A stretch of 25,808 nucleotides of DNA. Source: Chloroflexota bacterium (GTDB lineage: Bacteria > Chloroflexota > Anaerolineae > UBA3071). The first letter of the stretch is position 1. Each line of letters begins with the position of its first letter. The notes under the pieces are model-generated. The model ran no database searches. It was not told the origin of the DNA and saw only the letters and a list, made by a program, of their open reading frames with translations. The stretch is from positions 1-25,808 of the forward strand of contig JACNHM010000188.1 of the NCBI GenBank assembly GCA_014383605.1, written 5' to 3'. The position numbers and the translations under genes were made by a program. Positions 1 through 7,522 of the stretch are shown one piece after another.

Positions 1-365
1 CAATACAAAACAGGGAAACCATCCCCGTTTGTTAACTGATAGACCTGCACTACTGATAACACGACAAGTATTCCCCCCGGTTACTCAAGTGCTTTTCAAG
101 CCTGTAGGAGCCTCTTGCAGGACACAGGAGCACCGATACAGATCCGGAACCCAAACGCTCCGAGACCTGGGCTTTCTCAGAAACGGCGAAGGTCATGCTA
201 TCTTCCCGGCTCCCAGAAAGAGCGATGGCTCTTTGCAAGGCCTTGCAGACAGGAAGGAGGTGATGTGCAGCGGTCTTTTTTCAGGTTACAGGTGATCGGC
301 AAGATCAGGCGAGGTCTCCATGGTTCGCCTGACGGTTCTTCCAACATGAAAGGAGAAAAGAAATA
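1..365. other. Leader region upstream of the alkaline phosphatase
   Basis: No convincing protein gene fills this stretch. The open frames in it have no family resemblance that I recognise. A TTGTTA at 29-34 and a GATAAC at 55-60 could be read as a promoter, but the 20-base spacer is poor, so I do not call one. The notable element is AAGGAGGTGAT at 254-264, a full complement of the usual 16S rRNA 3' end. It sits just before a GTG at 265 that opens a short frame ending at the phosphatase start. Confidence 0.4.
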
Positions 366-366
366 A
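265..366 (+). CDS. Possible 33-residue leader peptide coupled to the phosphatase gene
   Basis: A GTG at 265 follows the 11-base Shine-Dalgarno sequence at 254-264, with only 4 bases between GGAGG and the GTG, which is short. The frame runs 33 codons to a TAA at 364-366 that shares its last base with the phosphatase ATG at 366 (TAATG), the classic arrangement for translational coupling. The peptide would be basic (ten Lys/Arg) with no predicted membrane segment and no family that I recognise. The strong ribosome site and the stop/start overlap are seen directly; that it is translated is inference. An alternative ATG at 263 in another frame gives only a 10-residue peptide. Confidence 0.25.
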   Translation: MQRSFFRLQVIGKIRRGLHGSPDGSSNMKGEKK

Positions 367-2030
367 TGTTGCGCAAACTATCTGCTTTGTTGGTCCTGGT
401 GATCGTAGTCGGCCTGCTGGCTGGTTGCCCCTTGCCCCCCCCTCAGGTGGTGGAAAAAGAGGTGGTGGTCGAGAAGACGGTGATCGAGACCGTGGTCATC
501 GAGAAACAGGTGGTGATAGAGAAGGAAGTTATGGTCACCCCGATTCCTGAGCCGGCTGCGAAGGCCAAGTACATTTTCCTTTTTATCGGCGACGGGATGG
601 CAGTGGCCCAACGCACCTCGGCCGAGGTCTACCGGGCTGCCATCGAGGGGGGTCGGCCGGAAGCGCTCAAGCTGGTCATGAACTCGTTCCCTGGCCAGGG
701 AATGAACACAACCTACGACCTGACCAGCGTTATCCCTGATTCGGCCTCTACTGGCACTGCGCTGGCCACCGGCCAAAAGACCAGTTCCGGCCGCATCAGT
801 ATGGACGCTGATGGGAAGGAGGTCTTTGAAACCATAGCTGAGATGGCCAAGGCTAAGGGCATGAAGGTCGGCATCGTCTCCAGCGTGTCCATAGATCACG
901 CCACCCCGGCCAGTTTCTATGCCCACCAAACCAGCAGGAACAACTACTACGAAATCTCCCATGAGTTGGCCAATAGCGGCTTTGATTACTTTGGCGGCGG
1001 CCCGCCAAAGTATCCGGCGGGCAAAGAAGGAGACAAGGCCGACGCCATCGAGGCGGCCAAGGCCAATGGGTACACGGTAGCTGTCGGTCGGGCCGAATTT
1101 GATAAGCTGGCCCCTGAAATGGGCAAGGTTTGGGCCATGCCAGATTATACAATCGGCGGCAACGCCCTGTACTACGCCCTTGACCGGCCTGCGGACGACG
1201 TCACGCTCGCCGAGTACACCGCGAAGGGGATTGAGCTGCTCGACAATCCGGACGGTTTCTTTATGATGGTCGAGGGCGGCAAGATCGACTGGGCCTGTCA
1301 CGCCAACGACGCTGGCACTGCGATTAACGATACACTGGCCTTCGACGCTGCCGTCGCCGAGGGTGTCAAGTTCTATGAACAGCATCCCGCAGAGACCTTG
1401 ATCGTGGTCACGGGTGACCACGAGTGCGGCGGCATGACGATCGGGTTTGCCGGCACACGATACGCGACCTTCTTTGACAAGATCCAGCATCAAACGATGT
1501 CCTGCGACACGTTCAGTGGCAATCTCGCTGAGTACAAAGAGACCCACACGCCTGCAGACGTCAAGTTTGAAGACATGGTTCCAATGATCGAGGAGGCCTT
1601 CGGTCTGTATGTCATACCGGCCGACGAGAAGGCAGCCCTCGAAAAGGCGGTTGCGGATGGCAAAGCTGAGGGGGCGAGTGATGACGCCATAAATGCCGGC
1701 AAGGAAGCTGAGAAGGAACTAACCCAGAGCATGGCGCTCACTGACCTGGAGCTTGAGATCCTTGTGGGAGCCTTCGAGCAGAGCATGTTGGGCAAAGAGG
1801 AACGGGCCACGGACGACTATACCTACCTGCTGTACGGCGGCTACGAACCTCTGACGGTCAAGCTGACGACGATCTTGAATCAGAAGGCGGGCATTTCGTG
1901 GACGTCCTACTCTCACACCGGAATCCCGGTCCAGACGTCCGCCCTCGGCGTCGGCTACGAGCGATTCAACGGCTACTATGACAACACCGATGTTGCCAAG
2001 AATATCATGGCCATCGCCGGGTTTGATTAG
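366..2030 (+). CDS. Alkaline phosphatase, secreted lipoprotein (PhoA superfamily)
   Basis: This 554-residue protein hydrolyses phosphate monoesters outside the membrane. Residues 1-21 form a lipoprotein signal peptide with lipobox LLAGC (Cys21). Residues 28-56 form a Val/Glu/Lys-rich stalk that would hold the enzyme off the membrane. The catalytic core carries the PhoA-family metal and nucleophile motifs: IGDGM (Asp76), PDSAS with nucleophile Ser126, DHATP (177-181), EGGKIDWACH (Glu303, Asp308, His312), TGDHE (Asp351, His352) and the late zinc ligand His517 in SYSHTG. Between about 415 and 485 lies a charged Ala/Glu/Lys-rich helical insert that looks like a crown or cap segment. The start is supported by AAAGGAG at 349-355. 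It is followed by a strong hairpin, so it is probably its own transcription unit. All core residues are present, so it should be active. The natural substrate is unknown. Confidence 0.93.
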   Translation: MLRKLSALLVLVIVVGLLAGCPLPPPQVVEKEVVVEKTVIETVVIEKQVVIEKEVMVTPIPEPAAKAKYIFLFIGDGMAVAQRTSAEVYRAAIEGGRPEALKLVMNSFPGQGMNTTYDLTSVIPDSASTGTALATGQKTSSGRISMDADGKEVFETIAEMAKAKGMKVGIVSSVSIDHATPASFYAHQTSRNNYYEISHELANSGFDYFGGGPPKYPAGKEGDKADAIEAAKANGYTVAVGRAEFDKLAPEMGKVWAMPDYTIGGNALYYALDRPADDVTLAEYTAKGIELLDNPDGFFMMVEGGKIDWACHANDAGTAINDTLAFDAAVAEGVKFYEQHPAETLIVVTGDHECGGMTIGFAGTRYATFFDKIQHQTMSCDTFSGNLAEYKETHTPADVKFEDMVPMIEEAFGLYVIPADEKAALEKAVADGKAEGASDDAINAGKEAEKELTQSMALTDLELEILVGAFEQSMLGKEERATDDYTYLLYGGYEPLTVKLTTILNQKAGISWTSYSHTGIPVQTSALGVGYERFNGYYDNTDVAKNIMAIAGFD

Positions 2031-2052
2031 ACTTAGAGCGAGAACTAACTCT

Positions 2053-2092
2053 GGAGCAAGATGGGCCAGGCGGCAGCCGCCCATCTTGCTCC
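2053..2092. terminator. Strong hairpin after the phosphatase gene
   Basis: Arms GGAGCAAGATGGG (2053-2065) and CCCATCTTGCTCC (2080-2092) are perfectly complementary over 13 bp around a 14-base GC-rich loop. It begins 22 bases after the phosphatase stop and ends 27 bases before the next gene. The following sequence (TCGTTATC) is not a true T tract. It is therefore either a non-canonical terminator or an mRNA 3'-end stabiliser. Confidence 0.6.
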
Positions 2093-2119
2093 TCGTTATC
2101 TGGAAAGCAGGTGAAAAGC

Positions 2120-3481
2120 ATGCGGCCTTTTTCCGCTGTTATGAAGATGCGCCACCGGGATGCCGTCCTTGTCCTGGTTGTCCTCATCCTCTCGATCGTC
2201 CTCCTCGTGGTGCCGAGTGGCTTTGAAAGCCCCTTTGCCCAGGATGTGGAGCGGCTCCGAGGACAGGTACTGGAGATGGATAACTCTAACGTCCTGCAAT
2301 TCGGTATCGTCAAGACCGGTAGCCAGACGCTGAGGGTCAGGATTTTGGACGGGCCGCACGCAGGCCAGGAGGTGGAAGCCGACAATAACTTGTTGGGCAA
2401 GATGGATATAGACAAGCTCTTCAAGGTTGGCGACACCGCCTTCCTGGTTATAGATTTGGACGGGGATCGTCTCGTCTCGGCCACCGCCTATGACCATTAC
2501 CGGCTGGATACTGAGCTACTTCTTTTTGCTCTTTTCGCCGCTCTTCTGATCTGTTTCGCTGGCTGGTCCGGGGTCAGGGCGCTGCTGTCCTTCGTCTTTG
2601 CCGTCTTGCTGATTTGGAAGGTATTGGTACCCAACATTCTCCTGGGCCGGGATCCGATTGGGGTTGCCATAGCTGTGGTGACTGTAATGACCGCTGCAAC
2701 ACTGTATCTCGTCGCAGGTGTGAACAAGACAGCTCTGGTGGCTTTCCTGGGTTCTTTGCTGGGTGTTGTGCTCACCTGCGGGCTGGCAATGGTCTTGTTT
2801 CCATCTTTTCACCTCCACGGCGCGATCCAGCCTTTTTCGGAAACAGTGCTCTATTCCGGGTTCCCGCACCTGGACCTCAATCGCGTGTTCCTGGCCGCGA
2901 TCTTTATCGGCGCGTCGGGAGCCGTGTTGGACGTGGCCATAGACGTCTCGACTGCCATGAACGAGGTGGTGGAAAAGCGGCCCGACCTCTCTCGCAAAGA
3001 GCTGATTCGATCGGGGCTTGTCGTAGGCCGCAACATGACCAGTACGATGGTCACCACCTTGCTGATGGCGTACGTGTCGGGATACATAGCCTTATTGATG
3101 ATGTTTGTGGGCCGGGGGATACCGCCCATCAGCCTTCTGAACACCAATTACGTCGCGGCCGAGATTCTCAAGACCATCGTCGGGAGTTTTGGCCTGGTCA
3201 CAGTGGCTCCTTTTACGGCCATCATAGGGGGGCTAATATACCGTAAAACGGAGGCATACATGACCCAAGACAGAATTTCACCAGACCCCATCTTGTTCAA
3301 GATAGGTGCCAGCCGGTGCGATCTTCGAGTCGGCGACCGCGTGACTCCTGAGACAACGGTCGGCGAGGATTTCGAGACCGGCGAAACGGTGAAGGCGGGA
3401 TGCCACGGACGAGTCGAGGGCATCAGCTTTATTGCGGACGATCATGCTCTGGTAGTTGTGATCCGTCCAGCCGATCAGTAG
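2120..3481 (+). CDS. YibE/F family multi-pass membrane protein
   Basis: The protein of about 453 residues matches the YibE/F-like family, whose function is poorly defined. The N-terminus has one membrane helix, followed by an extracytoplasmic beta-rich domain (about 40-120; RGQVLEM, LRVRILDGPHAGQEVEA). Then come a run of about seven membrane helices (about 130-380) with the family-typical GASGAVLDVAIDVSTAMNEV segment and N-M-T-S-T-M motif. After the last helix is an extra soluble domain (about 385-450; VGDRVTPETTVG, VKAGCHGRVEGI) that reads like a barrel-sandwich (lipoyl-like) fold. AGGTGA at 2109-2114 lies 5 bases before the ATG at 2120, which favours that start. A GTG at 2111 in the same frame is possible but overlaps the ribosome site. 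It follows the phosphatase by about 90 bases, with a hairpin between them. Any link to phosphate or metal supply is speculation. Confidence 0.85.
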   Translation: MRPFSAVMKMRHRDAVLVLVVLILSIVLLVVPSGFESPFAQDVERLRGQVLEMDNSNVLQFGIVKTGSQTLRVRILDGPHAGQEVEADNNLLGKMDIDKLFKVGDTAFLVIDLDGDRLVSATAYDHYRLDTELLLFALFAALLICFAGWSGVRALLSFVFAVLLIWKVLVPNILLGRDPIGVAIAVVTVMTAATLYLVAGVNKTALVAFLGSLLGVVLTCGLAMVLFPSFHLHGAIQPFSETVLYSGFPHLDLNRVFLAAIFIGASGAVLDVAIDVSTAMNEVVEKRPDLSRKELIRSGLVVGRNMTSTMVTTLLMAYVSGYIALLMMFVGRGIPPISLLNTNYVAAEILKTIVGSFGLVTVAPFTAIIGGLIYRKTEAYMTQDRISPDPILFKIGASRCDLRVGDRVTPETTVGEDFETGETVKAGCHGRVEGISFIADDHALVVVIRPADQ

Positions 3482-4107
3482 TACCGCCTTATCCTCGTTG
3501 CGGAACGACGTCCCCGCTGCCTTTTCCTCCTGGTTGCCCGATTACTGGGATGAATGGATAACTTTTTCCTGCAGATTTACTATCGGGCAGACCGGTACTC
3601 CTTGTACAACGAACTCCAAGGGTAACTACCTTGACAATGTTAAATTCGCCTACGTCAGACCTCCGAGGTCTAGGAAACGGCTTGGGGATGGCGAAATCGT
3701 AGCTTCTGCAAGCATTTCGACAGATGGAACTACTCATGGAGACCTCGAGGTCTAGATCTAACATTGTCGAGCTGCTCACCTTACCTCTGTTCAAGGCGCT
3801 CTCTGACCGCCGTTCGCATTGCTGGCTGCCGGTCAGAGACTCTAGATTTACCCGATGTCTTCGGGCGCTTGTTCCCCCACGGAGCTGTTGGTGCGCGCCC
3901 GAAGATGGCTCGCTCCGGCCATCTACTAGCACACCAGCCTCTTCCCGCATGCCTTAGCCAAGCCACAACGTGTTCTCGGACACGCAGAGCCTGTCTGATC
4001 GGCTTCTCGGAGTGCCTTCAAGTCTGATTCCCCCCCATTGCTTGAGAGTGACATCGAATTGCGTCCCAAATTGGGGGGCTTTCAAAATGTCTGCCTGGCC
4101 TGGGTAG
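3482..4107. other. Gene-free stretch between the YibE/F gene and the isomerase remnant
   Basis: About 625 bases without a supportable gene. The short open frames here are rich in Arg/Ser/Cys/Pro with no recognisable family, as expected from non-coding DNA. The stretch contains a palindrome-rich, MITE-like segment (3631-3770). Its right end abuts the truncated isomerase at a TAG (4105-4107). I could not identify transposase fragments in any frame. Confidence 0.5.
3631..3770. repeat. MITE-like segment with terminal inverted repeats and internal palindromes
   Basis: GACAATGTTA (3633-3642) and its complement TAACATTGTC (3759-3768) bracket about 116 bases. With neighbours included, TTGACAATGTTAAA matches the reverse complement of the right end at 12 of 14 positions. 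Just inside each end is a near-identical palindrome: AGACCTCCGAGGTCT at 3657-3671 and AGACCTCGAGGTCT at 3740-3753. This layout fits a small non-autonomous mobile element or a REP-type repeat. I see no clear target-site duplication, so mobility is inference. Confidence 0.4.
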
Positions 4108-4131
4108 TCTCCCTCCACCATAGGCCACTGC

Positions 4132-4563
4132 ATGACCGTCATCAACGAGATTAACCGCCCCAACCTGGGCGTCAACATTGACGTGGGCCACGCGCTGATC
4201 ATGAAGGAGAACCTGGCCGAGTCCATTGCCCTCTGCTGCCGCTATGGCAAGCTCTTCCACACCCACTGGAATGACAACTGGAAGCTCTTCGACGACGACA
4301 TCATCGTGGGCACGGTGAACCTGTGGGAGACGCTGGAAGCGCTCTTCTGGCTCGACGAGTGGGGCTACGACGGCTGGTACGGCCTGGACCTCTTCCCCTA
4401 CCGCGAGCCGCCGGAGAAGGCGGTCGAGGAGAGCATTCGTAACCTTCAGTTCGGCTTCGAGTTGCTGGATCGTGTGCCCAGGGACGAGCTGCGCCAGTGC
4501 TTCCAGACCTCCGATGCCATCAAAATCTCGCAACTCATGCGGCGGATGTTGGGCGGGACGTGA
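4132..4563 (+). pseudogene. 5'-truncated sugar phosphate isomerase/epimerase (xylose isomerase-like TIM barrel)
   Basis: The 143-residue frame encodes only the C-terminal half of an AP-endonuclease-2/xylose-isomerase-like TIM barrel, a family usually near 280-330 residues. Visible metal-site motifs are NIDVGHAL (Asp and His ligands), FHTHWND and YGLDLFPY. The frame is open upstream only to a TAG at 4105-4107, and homology-like sequence begins abruptly near 4130, with no N-terminal beta strands encoded in any upstream frame. There is no ribosome site before the ATG at 4132, so that ATG is simply the first in-frame one. It is probably a remnant. Sugar isomerases of this fold fit the catabolic cluster that follows, so it may be a lost first member of it. 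A complete isomerase of the same superfamily is encoded at 10882-11844. Confidence 0.7.
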
Positions 4564-4604
4564 TGCGCCAGGCGTGAAGCCCGATCCGCACTGGAGCGAC
4601 GAGG

Positions 4605-4675
4605 GACGAAAGACGAACGACGAAGGAGCACGAGATAGACGTTCGTCCTTCGTCCTTCGTCATCCGTCATTCGTC
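4605..4675. repeat. Heptamer inverted-unit array
   Basis: Three 7-base units of the form GACGAAN (4605-4625) face five units NTTCGTC or NTCCGTC (about 4641-4675), so the two halves can pair into a long stem-loop. It lies 42 bases after the isomerase remnant and ends 23 bases before the hydrolase ATG at 4699. It may act as a terminator or mRNA-stability element. Confidence 0.65.
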
Positions 4676-4698
4676 AACTGAGTTCAGGAGCCACCAAC

Positions 4699-5499
4699 AT
4701 GCGTACTGGATACATCGAAGCCAACGGCCAGAAACTTTACTACGAAATCCAGGGCGAGGGCGAGCCGCTGGTCATCATCTCCGGGCTGGCGGGGGACATC
4801 ACCGGCTGGGGATTGCAGATCGAGGCCTGGAAAGAGCATTTCCAGGTCATCGCCTACGACAACCGCGATGCCGGGCGCAGCTCGCGGGCCGCGGCCCCTT
4901 ACACCCTGGTGGACATGGCCGAGGACGCCGCGGCGGTCTTGGACGGGCTGGGCATCGCCTCGGCCCACGTGATGGGCGCTTCCATGGGCAGCATGATCGC
5001 CCAGGAGCTGGCGCTGGCCCATCCGGACAAGGTGCGCAAGCTGGTCCTGGTCTGCACCATGGCCCAGATGGTTCGCTATCGCCTCTCCTTTGTTGACCCC
5101 TGGAAGTGGATCGTGGACAACGATCCCCAGGCGGAGATTCTGCCGGCGCACATCATCACCTGGTGCATGACCCACGACTTCCAGCAGAACGCTGAAGTCG
5201 TGGACACCATGATCGAGCAGATGCTCGCCGCGCCCTATCCGCAGCCGCCAGAGGCCTTCGGACGACAGGCCGCTGCGCTCAGCGGCCATGACGCCCTGGA
5301 GCGGCTAGGGGGCATCACCGCGCCGACGCTGGTCATCGTGGGCGATCAGGACCTGCTGACGCCGCCCTGGAACGGTCGCCAGGTGGCCGCGGCCATCCCT
5401 GGCGCGCGGTTTCAGATTCTGGAAGGCGGTGGCCACTGCCTGTTCTGGGAGATACCGGACAAGTTCAATCAGGCGGTGATCGAGTTTCTGATTGTCTGA
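4699..5499 (+). CDS. Alpha/beta-fold hydrolase
   Basis: A 266-residue single-domain alpha/beta hydrolase, full length for the family. The oxyanion region is ISGLAGD (27-33). The nucleophile elbow is GASMG with Ser95, followed by acid Asp218 in GDQD and catalytic His246 in GGGHCLF, so the triad is complete. The overall pattern (YDNRDAGRS, TLVDMAEDAAAVLDGLGI) is that of 3-oxoadipate enol-lactonase-type esterases. No signal peptide is visible, so it is cytoplasmic. CAGGAG at 4685-4690 supports the start. It is the first intact gene of the catabolic cluster and may open a lactone or remove an acyl group from the imported sugar. That role is inferred from position only, and other ester substrates are equally possible. 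Confidence 0.85.
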   Translation: MRTGYIEANGQKLYYEIQGEGEPLVIISGLAGDITGWGLQIEAWKEHFQVIAYDNRDAGRSSRAAAPYTLVDMAEDAAAVLDGLGIASAHVMGASMGSMIAQELALAHPDKVRKLVLVCTMAQMVRYRLSFVDPWKWIVDNDPQAEILPAHIITWCMTHDFQQNAEVVDTMIEQMLAAPYPQPPEAFGRQAAALSGHDALERLGGITAPTLVIVGDQDLLTPPWNGRQVAAAIPGARFQILEGGGHCLFWEIPDKFNQAVIEFLIV

Positions 5500-5508
5500 T
5501 GGTGAGTT

Positions 5509-5580
5509 CCTATCTGAAAGAACAGAGTGCTGGCATCTTGCCAGCGGCTAGGAGCCGCCTCTGCGCACTTCTCAGATAGG
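5509..5580. other. Structured three-way-junction element between hydrolase and kinase genes
   Basis: An outer stem CCTATCTGA (5509-5517) / TCAGATAGG (5572-5580) encloses two hairpins: GCTGGC-loop-GCCAGC (5529-5545) and GCGGCT-loop-AGCCGC (5544-5558). It ends 18 bases before the kinase ATG. The folding is read by eye. It could be an intergenic repeat copy or an RNA control element, and no riboswitch family is recognised. Confidence 0.45.
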
Positions 5581-5598
5581 TTCCAAGAGGTAAGGATC

Positions 5599-6558
5599 AT
5601 GGACATCGTTTGTCTGGGCGAACTTCTAGTGGACATGTTTCCGGCCGAGGTGGGCCGGAGGCTGGCCGAGGTGTCTGCCTTTCATCCCAAGCCTGGCGGC
5701 GCGCCGGCCAACGTGGCCGTGGCCGCGGCCCGTCTGGGTGCGCAAAGCGCCTTCATCGGCAAGGTGGGCGATGAAGCCTTCGGCCACCACCTGGCCCACG
5801 TCTTGCAGCGCGAGGGCGTGGACGTCCGCGGCATGCGCTTTGACGAGTACGCCCGCACAGGGCTGGCCTTCATCGCCATGCCCGACGAGAACACACAGGA
5901 GTTCGTCTTCTACCGCAACCCAGGCGCGGATATGCTTCTGCGAGCCGATGAGCTGGATCGGGAATTGCTGCGGGAGACGCGCTCCTTTCACTTCGGGTCC
6001 CTCAGCCTGATCCAGGAGCCCAGCTGCGGAGCCACGCTGGAGGCGGCGGCCATCGCCCGCGGGGCGGGCGCGCTGATCTCCTTCGACGTCAACTACCGCC
6101 CCACCCTGTGGAGCAGCCCTGAAGAGGCCTATGAACGGGTCATGGCTACGGTCCCCCACGTGAATCTGCTGAAGGTCAACGAGGTGGAACTGGCTCTCCT
6201 CACCGGCAGCGACGACTTGGACGGGGGCAGCCAGGCTCTGCTGGAGCTGGGGCCAGACATCTGCGTGGTGACGCTGGGTCCGCATGGCAGCTACTTCCGG
6301 ACGGCCCAGGGCGGCGAGCACGTGCCCGCTTTCAAGGTGCCGACCGTGGACGCCACAGGCTGCGGCGATGCCTTCATCGCCGGCCTGCTTTGCCAACTCG
6401 TAGTCGGTGCGGACTGGCGCGGGCAACTGTCGGTGGCGCGCATGCGCCAGATCCTGCGCTATGCCAACGCTGTGGGCGCGCTCACCTCGCTGACCCAAGG
6501 CGTCATCCCGGCGCTGCCCACCGCGGCCCAGGTGGACGAGTTTCTGTCAATCGGGTAG
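5599..6558 (+). CDS. PfkB-family carbohydrate kinase (fructokinase-like)
   Basis: A 319-residue cytoplasmic kinase that transfers phosphate from ATP to a sugar hydroxyl. The N-terminal PfkB pattern is GELLVDMFP (7-15) and KPGGAPANVAVAAARLGA (31-48). The second signature, DATGCGDAF (251-259), carries the anion hole and catalytic Asp257. SFDVNYRPTLW (161-171) and NEVE (194-197) are typical of fructokinase and KDG-kinase members. The start at 5599 is chosen because AAGAGG (5585-5590) and TAAGGA precede it and the protein then begins directly with the first beta strand. The 24 extra residues from the ATG at 5527 come from the structured intergenic element. Its stop codon lies inside a 51-base repeat. 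Substrate could be fructose, another ketose or 2-keto-3-deoxygluconate. Confidence 0.9.
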   Translation: MDIVCLGELLVDMFPAEVGRRLAEVSAFHPKPGGAPANVAVAAARLGAQSAFIGKVGDEAFGHHLAHVLQREGVDVRGMRFDEYARTGLAFIAMPDENTQEFVFYRNPGADMLLRADELDRELLRETRSFHFGSLSLIQEPSCGATLEAAAIARGAGALISFDVNYRPTLWSSPEEAYERVMATVPHVNLLKVNEVELALLTGSDDLDGGSQALLELGPDICVVTLGPHGSYFRTAQGGEHVPAFKVPTVDATGCGDAFIAGLLCQLVVGADWRGQLSVARMRQILRYANAVGALTSLTQGVIPALPTAAQVDEFLSIG

Positions 6559-6667
6559 GGGCAGGCCTTGTGTCTGCCCTGGGCGACGGCAAGGGTCGCC
6601 CCTACGATGCCTGTCTGTAGGGGCAGGCCTTGCGCCTGCCCTGGGCAACCGCAAGGGTTGCCCCTAC
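6555..6667. repeat. Two copies of a 51-base cloverleaf-like repeat
   Basis: Copy 1 (6555-6605) and copy 2 (6617-6667) are separated by 11 bases. Each begins GTAGGGGCAGGC and ends in CCCCTAC, and contains two hairpins closed by GGGCAG/CTGCCC and GGGCRAC/GTYGCCC. The second hairpin is GGGCGAC/GTCGCCC in copy 1 and GGGCAAC/GTTGCCC in copy 2, a paired substitution that keeps the stem. The kinase stop TAG (6556-6558) lies within copy 1. Confidence 0.8.
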
Positions 6668-6691
6668 ACGAACGTGTTCAGGTAGGAGGTT

Positions 6692-7522
6692 ATGTCTCAA
6701 ACATCAGATTTGCTAGCTCTCAAGCAGTTGGCGCGAGATCTGCGCCTGGACGTCCTGGACATGACCACCCCGGTCGGTTCGGGGCACGTGTCGAGCTCCT
6801 ACTCCTCGGTGGAGATCCTGACGGCCCTGTACTTCGGCGGCATCTTGCGCTACCGCGCCGACGAGCCGCATTGGCCAGAGCGGGATCGCTTCTTCATCAG
6901 CAAGGGGCACGCGGCGCCGATTTTCTACGCCGTGCTGGCCCGCGCCGGCTACTTCGACCGCGACGAGCTGTGGGGACTGCGCACCGTCAACCGCCGCGCC
7001 GAGGGGCACCCGGTTCAGGACAAGCTGCCGGGCATCGAAACCACAACAGGCTCGTTGGGCAAGGGGCTTTCGGTGGCCCTGGGCCACGTGCTGGCGGGCC
7101 GGCTGAACAAGCTGGACTACCGCTGCTATGTGCTGCTGGGCGACGGCGAGTGCCAGGAGGGCCAGATCTGGGAGGCGGCCATGGCCGCGGCCCACTTCCA
7201 GGCCGACAACCTCATCGCCATCGTGGACTACAACAAGTACCAGGAGAGCGGCCCCATCAGCCGAGAGATGGAACTGGAGCCTTTCGTGGACAAATGGCGC
7301 GCCTTCGGCTGGCACGTGGAAGAGATTGACGGGCATGATTTCGCAGCGATCATCGCCACGCTCCGAGCTGTGCAAGAGGTCAAGGGGCAGCCCTCGGTGA
7401 TCATCGCCCACACGGTCAAAGGCAGGCCCGTCTCCTTCGTAGAGGCGGACTACAGGTTCCACGGCAAGGCGCTCAAGCCGGATCAGGCCGAGAAGGCACG
7501 GGAGGAAATCCTATGCGCTTAG
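6692..7522 (+). CDS. Transketolase, N-terminal (TPP-binding) subunit
   Basis: This 276-residue subunit carries the thiamine-diphosphate-binding half of a split transketolase. Motifs are GSGHVSSSYSSVE (29-41), SKGHAAPIFYA (70-80), GHP (105-107), TGSLGKGLS (119-127) and the TPP/Mg signature GDGECQEGQIWEAA (150-163) ending with Asn181 in VDYNKYQ. AGGAGG at 6683-6688 fixes the start. It overlaps the C-terminal subunit gene by 10 bases, so the two are translated together and presumably form an alpha2beta2 enzyme. Split transketolases are known both in central metabolism and in dedicated sugar pathways such as D-apulose-4-phosphate cleavage (AptA/AptB). In this setting a dedicated role is more likely, moving a two-carbon ketol unit from a pathway ketose phosphate. 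Confidence 0.93.
   Translation: MSQTSDLLALKQLARDLRLDVLDMTTPVGSGHVSSSYSSVEILTALYFGGILRYRADEPHWPERDRFFISKGHAAPIFYAVLARAGYFDRDELWGLRTVNRRAEGHPVQDKLPGIETTTGSLGKGLSVALGHVLAGRLNKLDYRCYVLLGDGECQEGQIWEAAMAAAHFQADNLIAIVDYNKYQESGPISREMELEPFVDKWRAFGWHVEEIDGHDFAAIIATLRAVQEVKGQPSVIIAHTVKGRPVSFVEADYRFHGKALKPDQAEKAREEILCA

Noticed and set aside
378..1547. 389-codon minus-strand frame opposite the phosphatase
   Set aside because: The plus-strand protein has a complete signal peptide and PhoA motifs. The antisense frame has none.
3498..4027. Overlapping small frames in the gene-free stretch
   Set aside because: Low-complexity Arg/Ser/Cys/Pro translations, no ribosome sites, no recognisable domains or transposase motifs.
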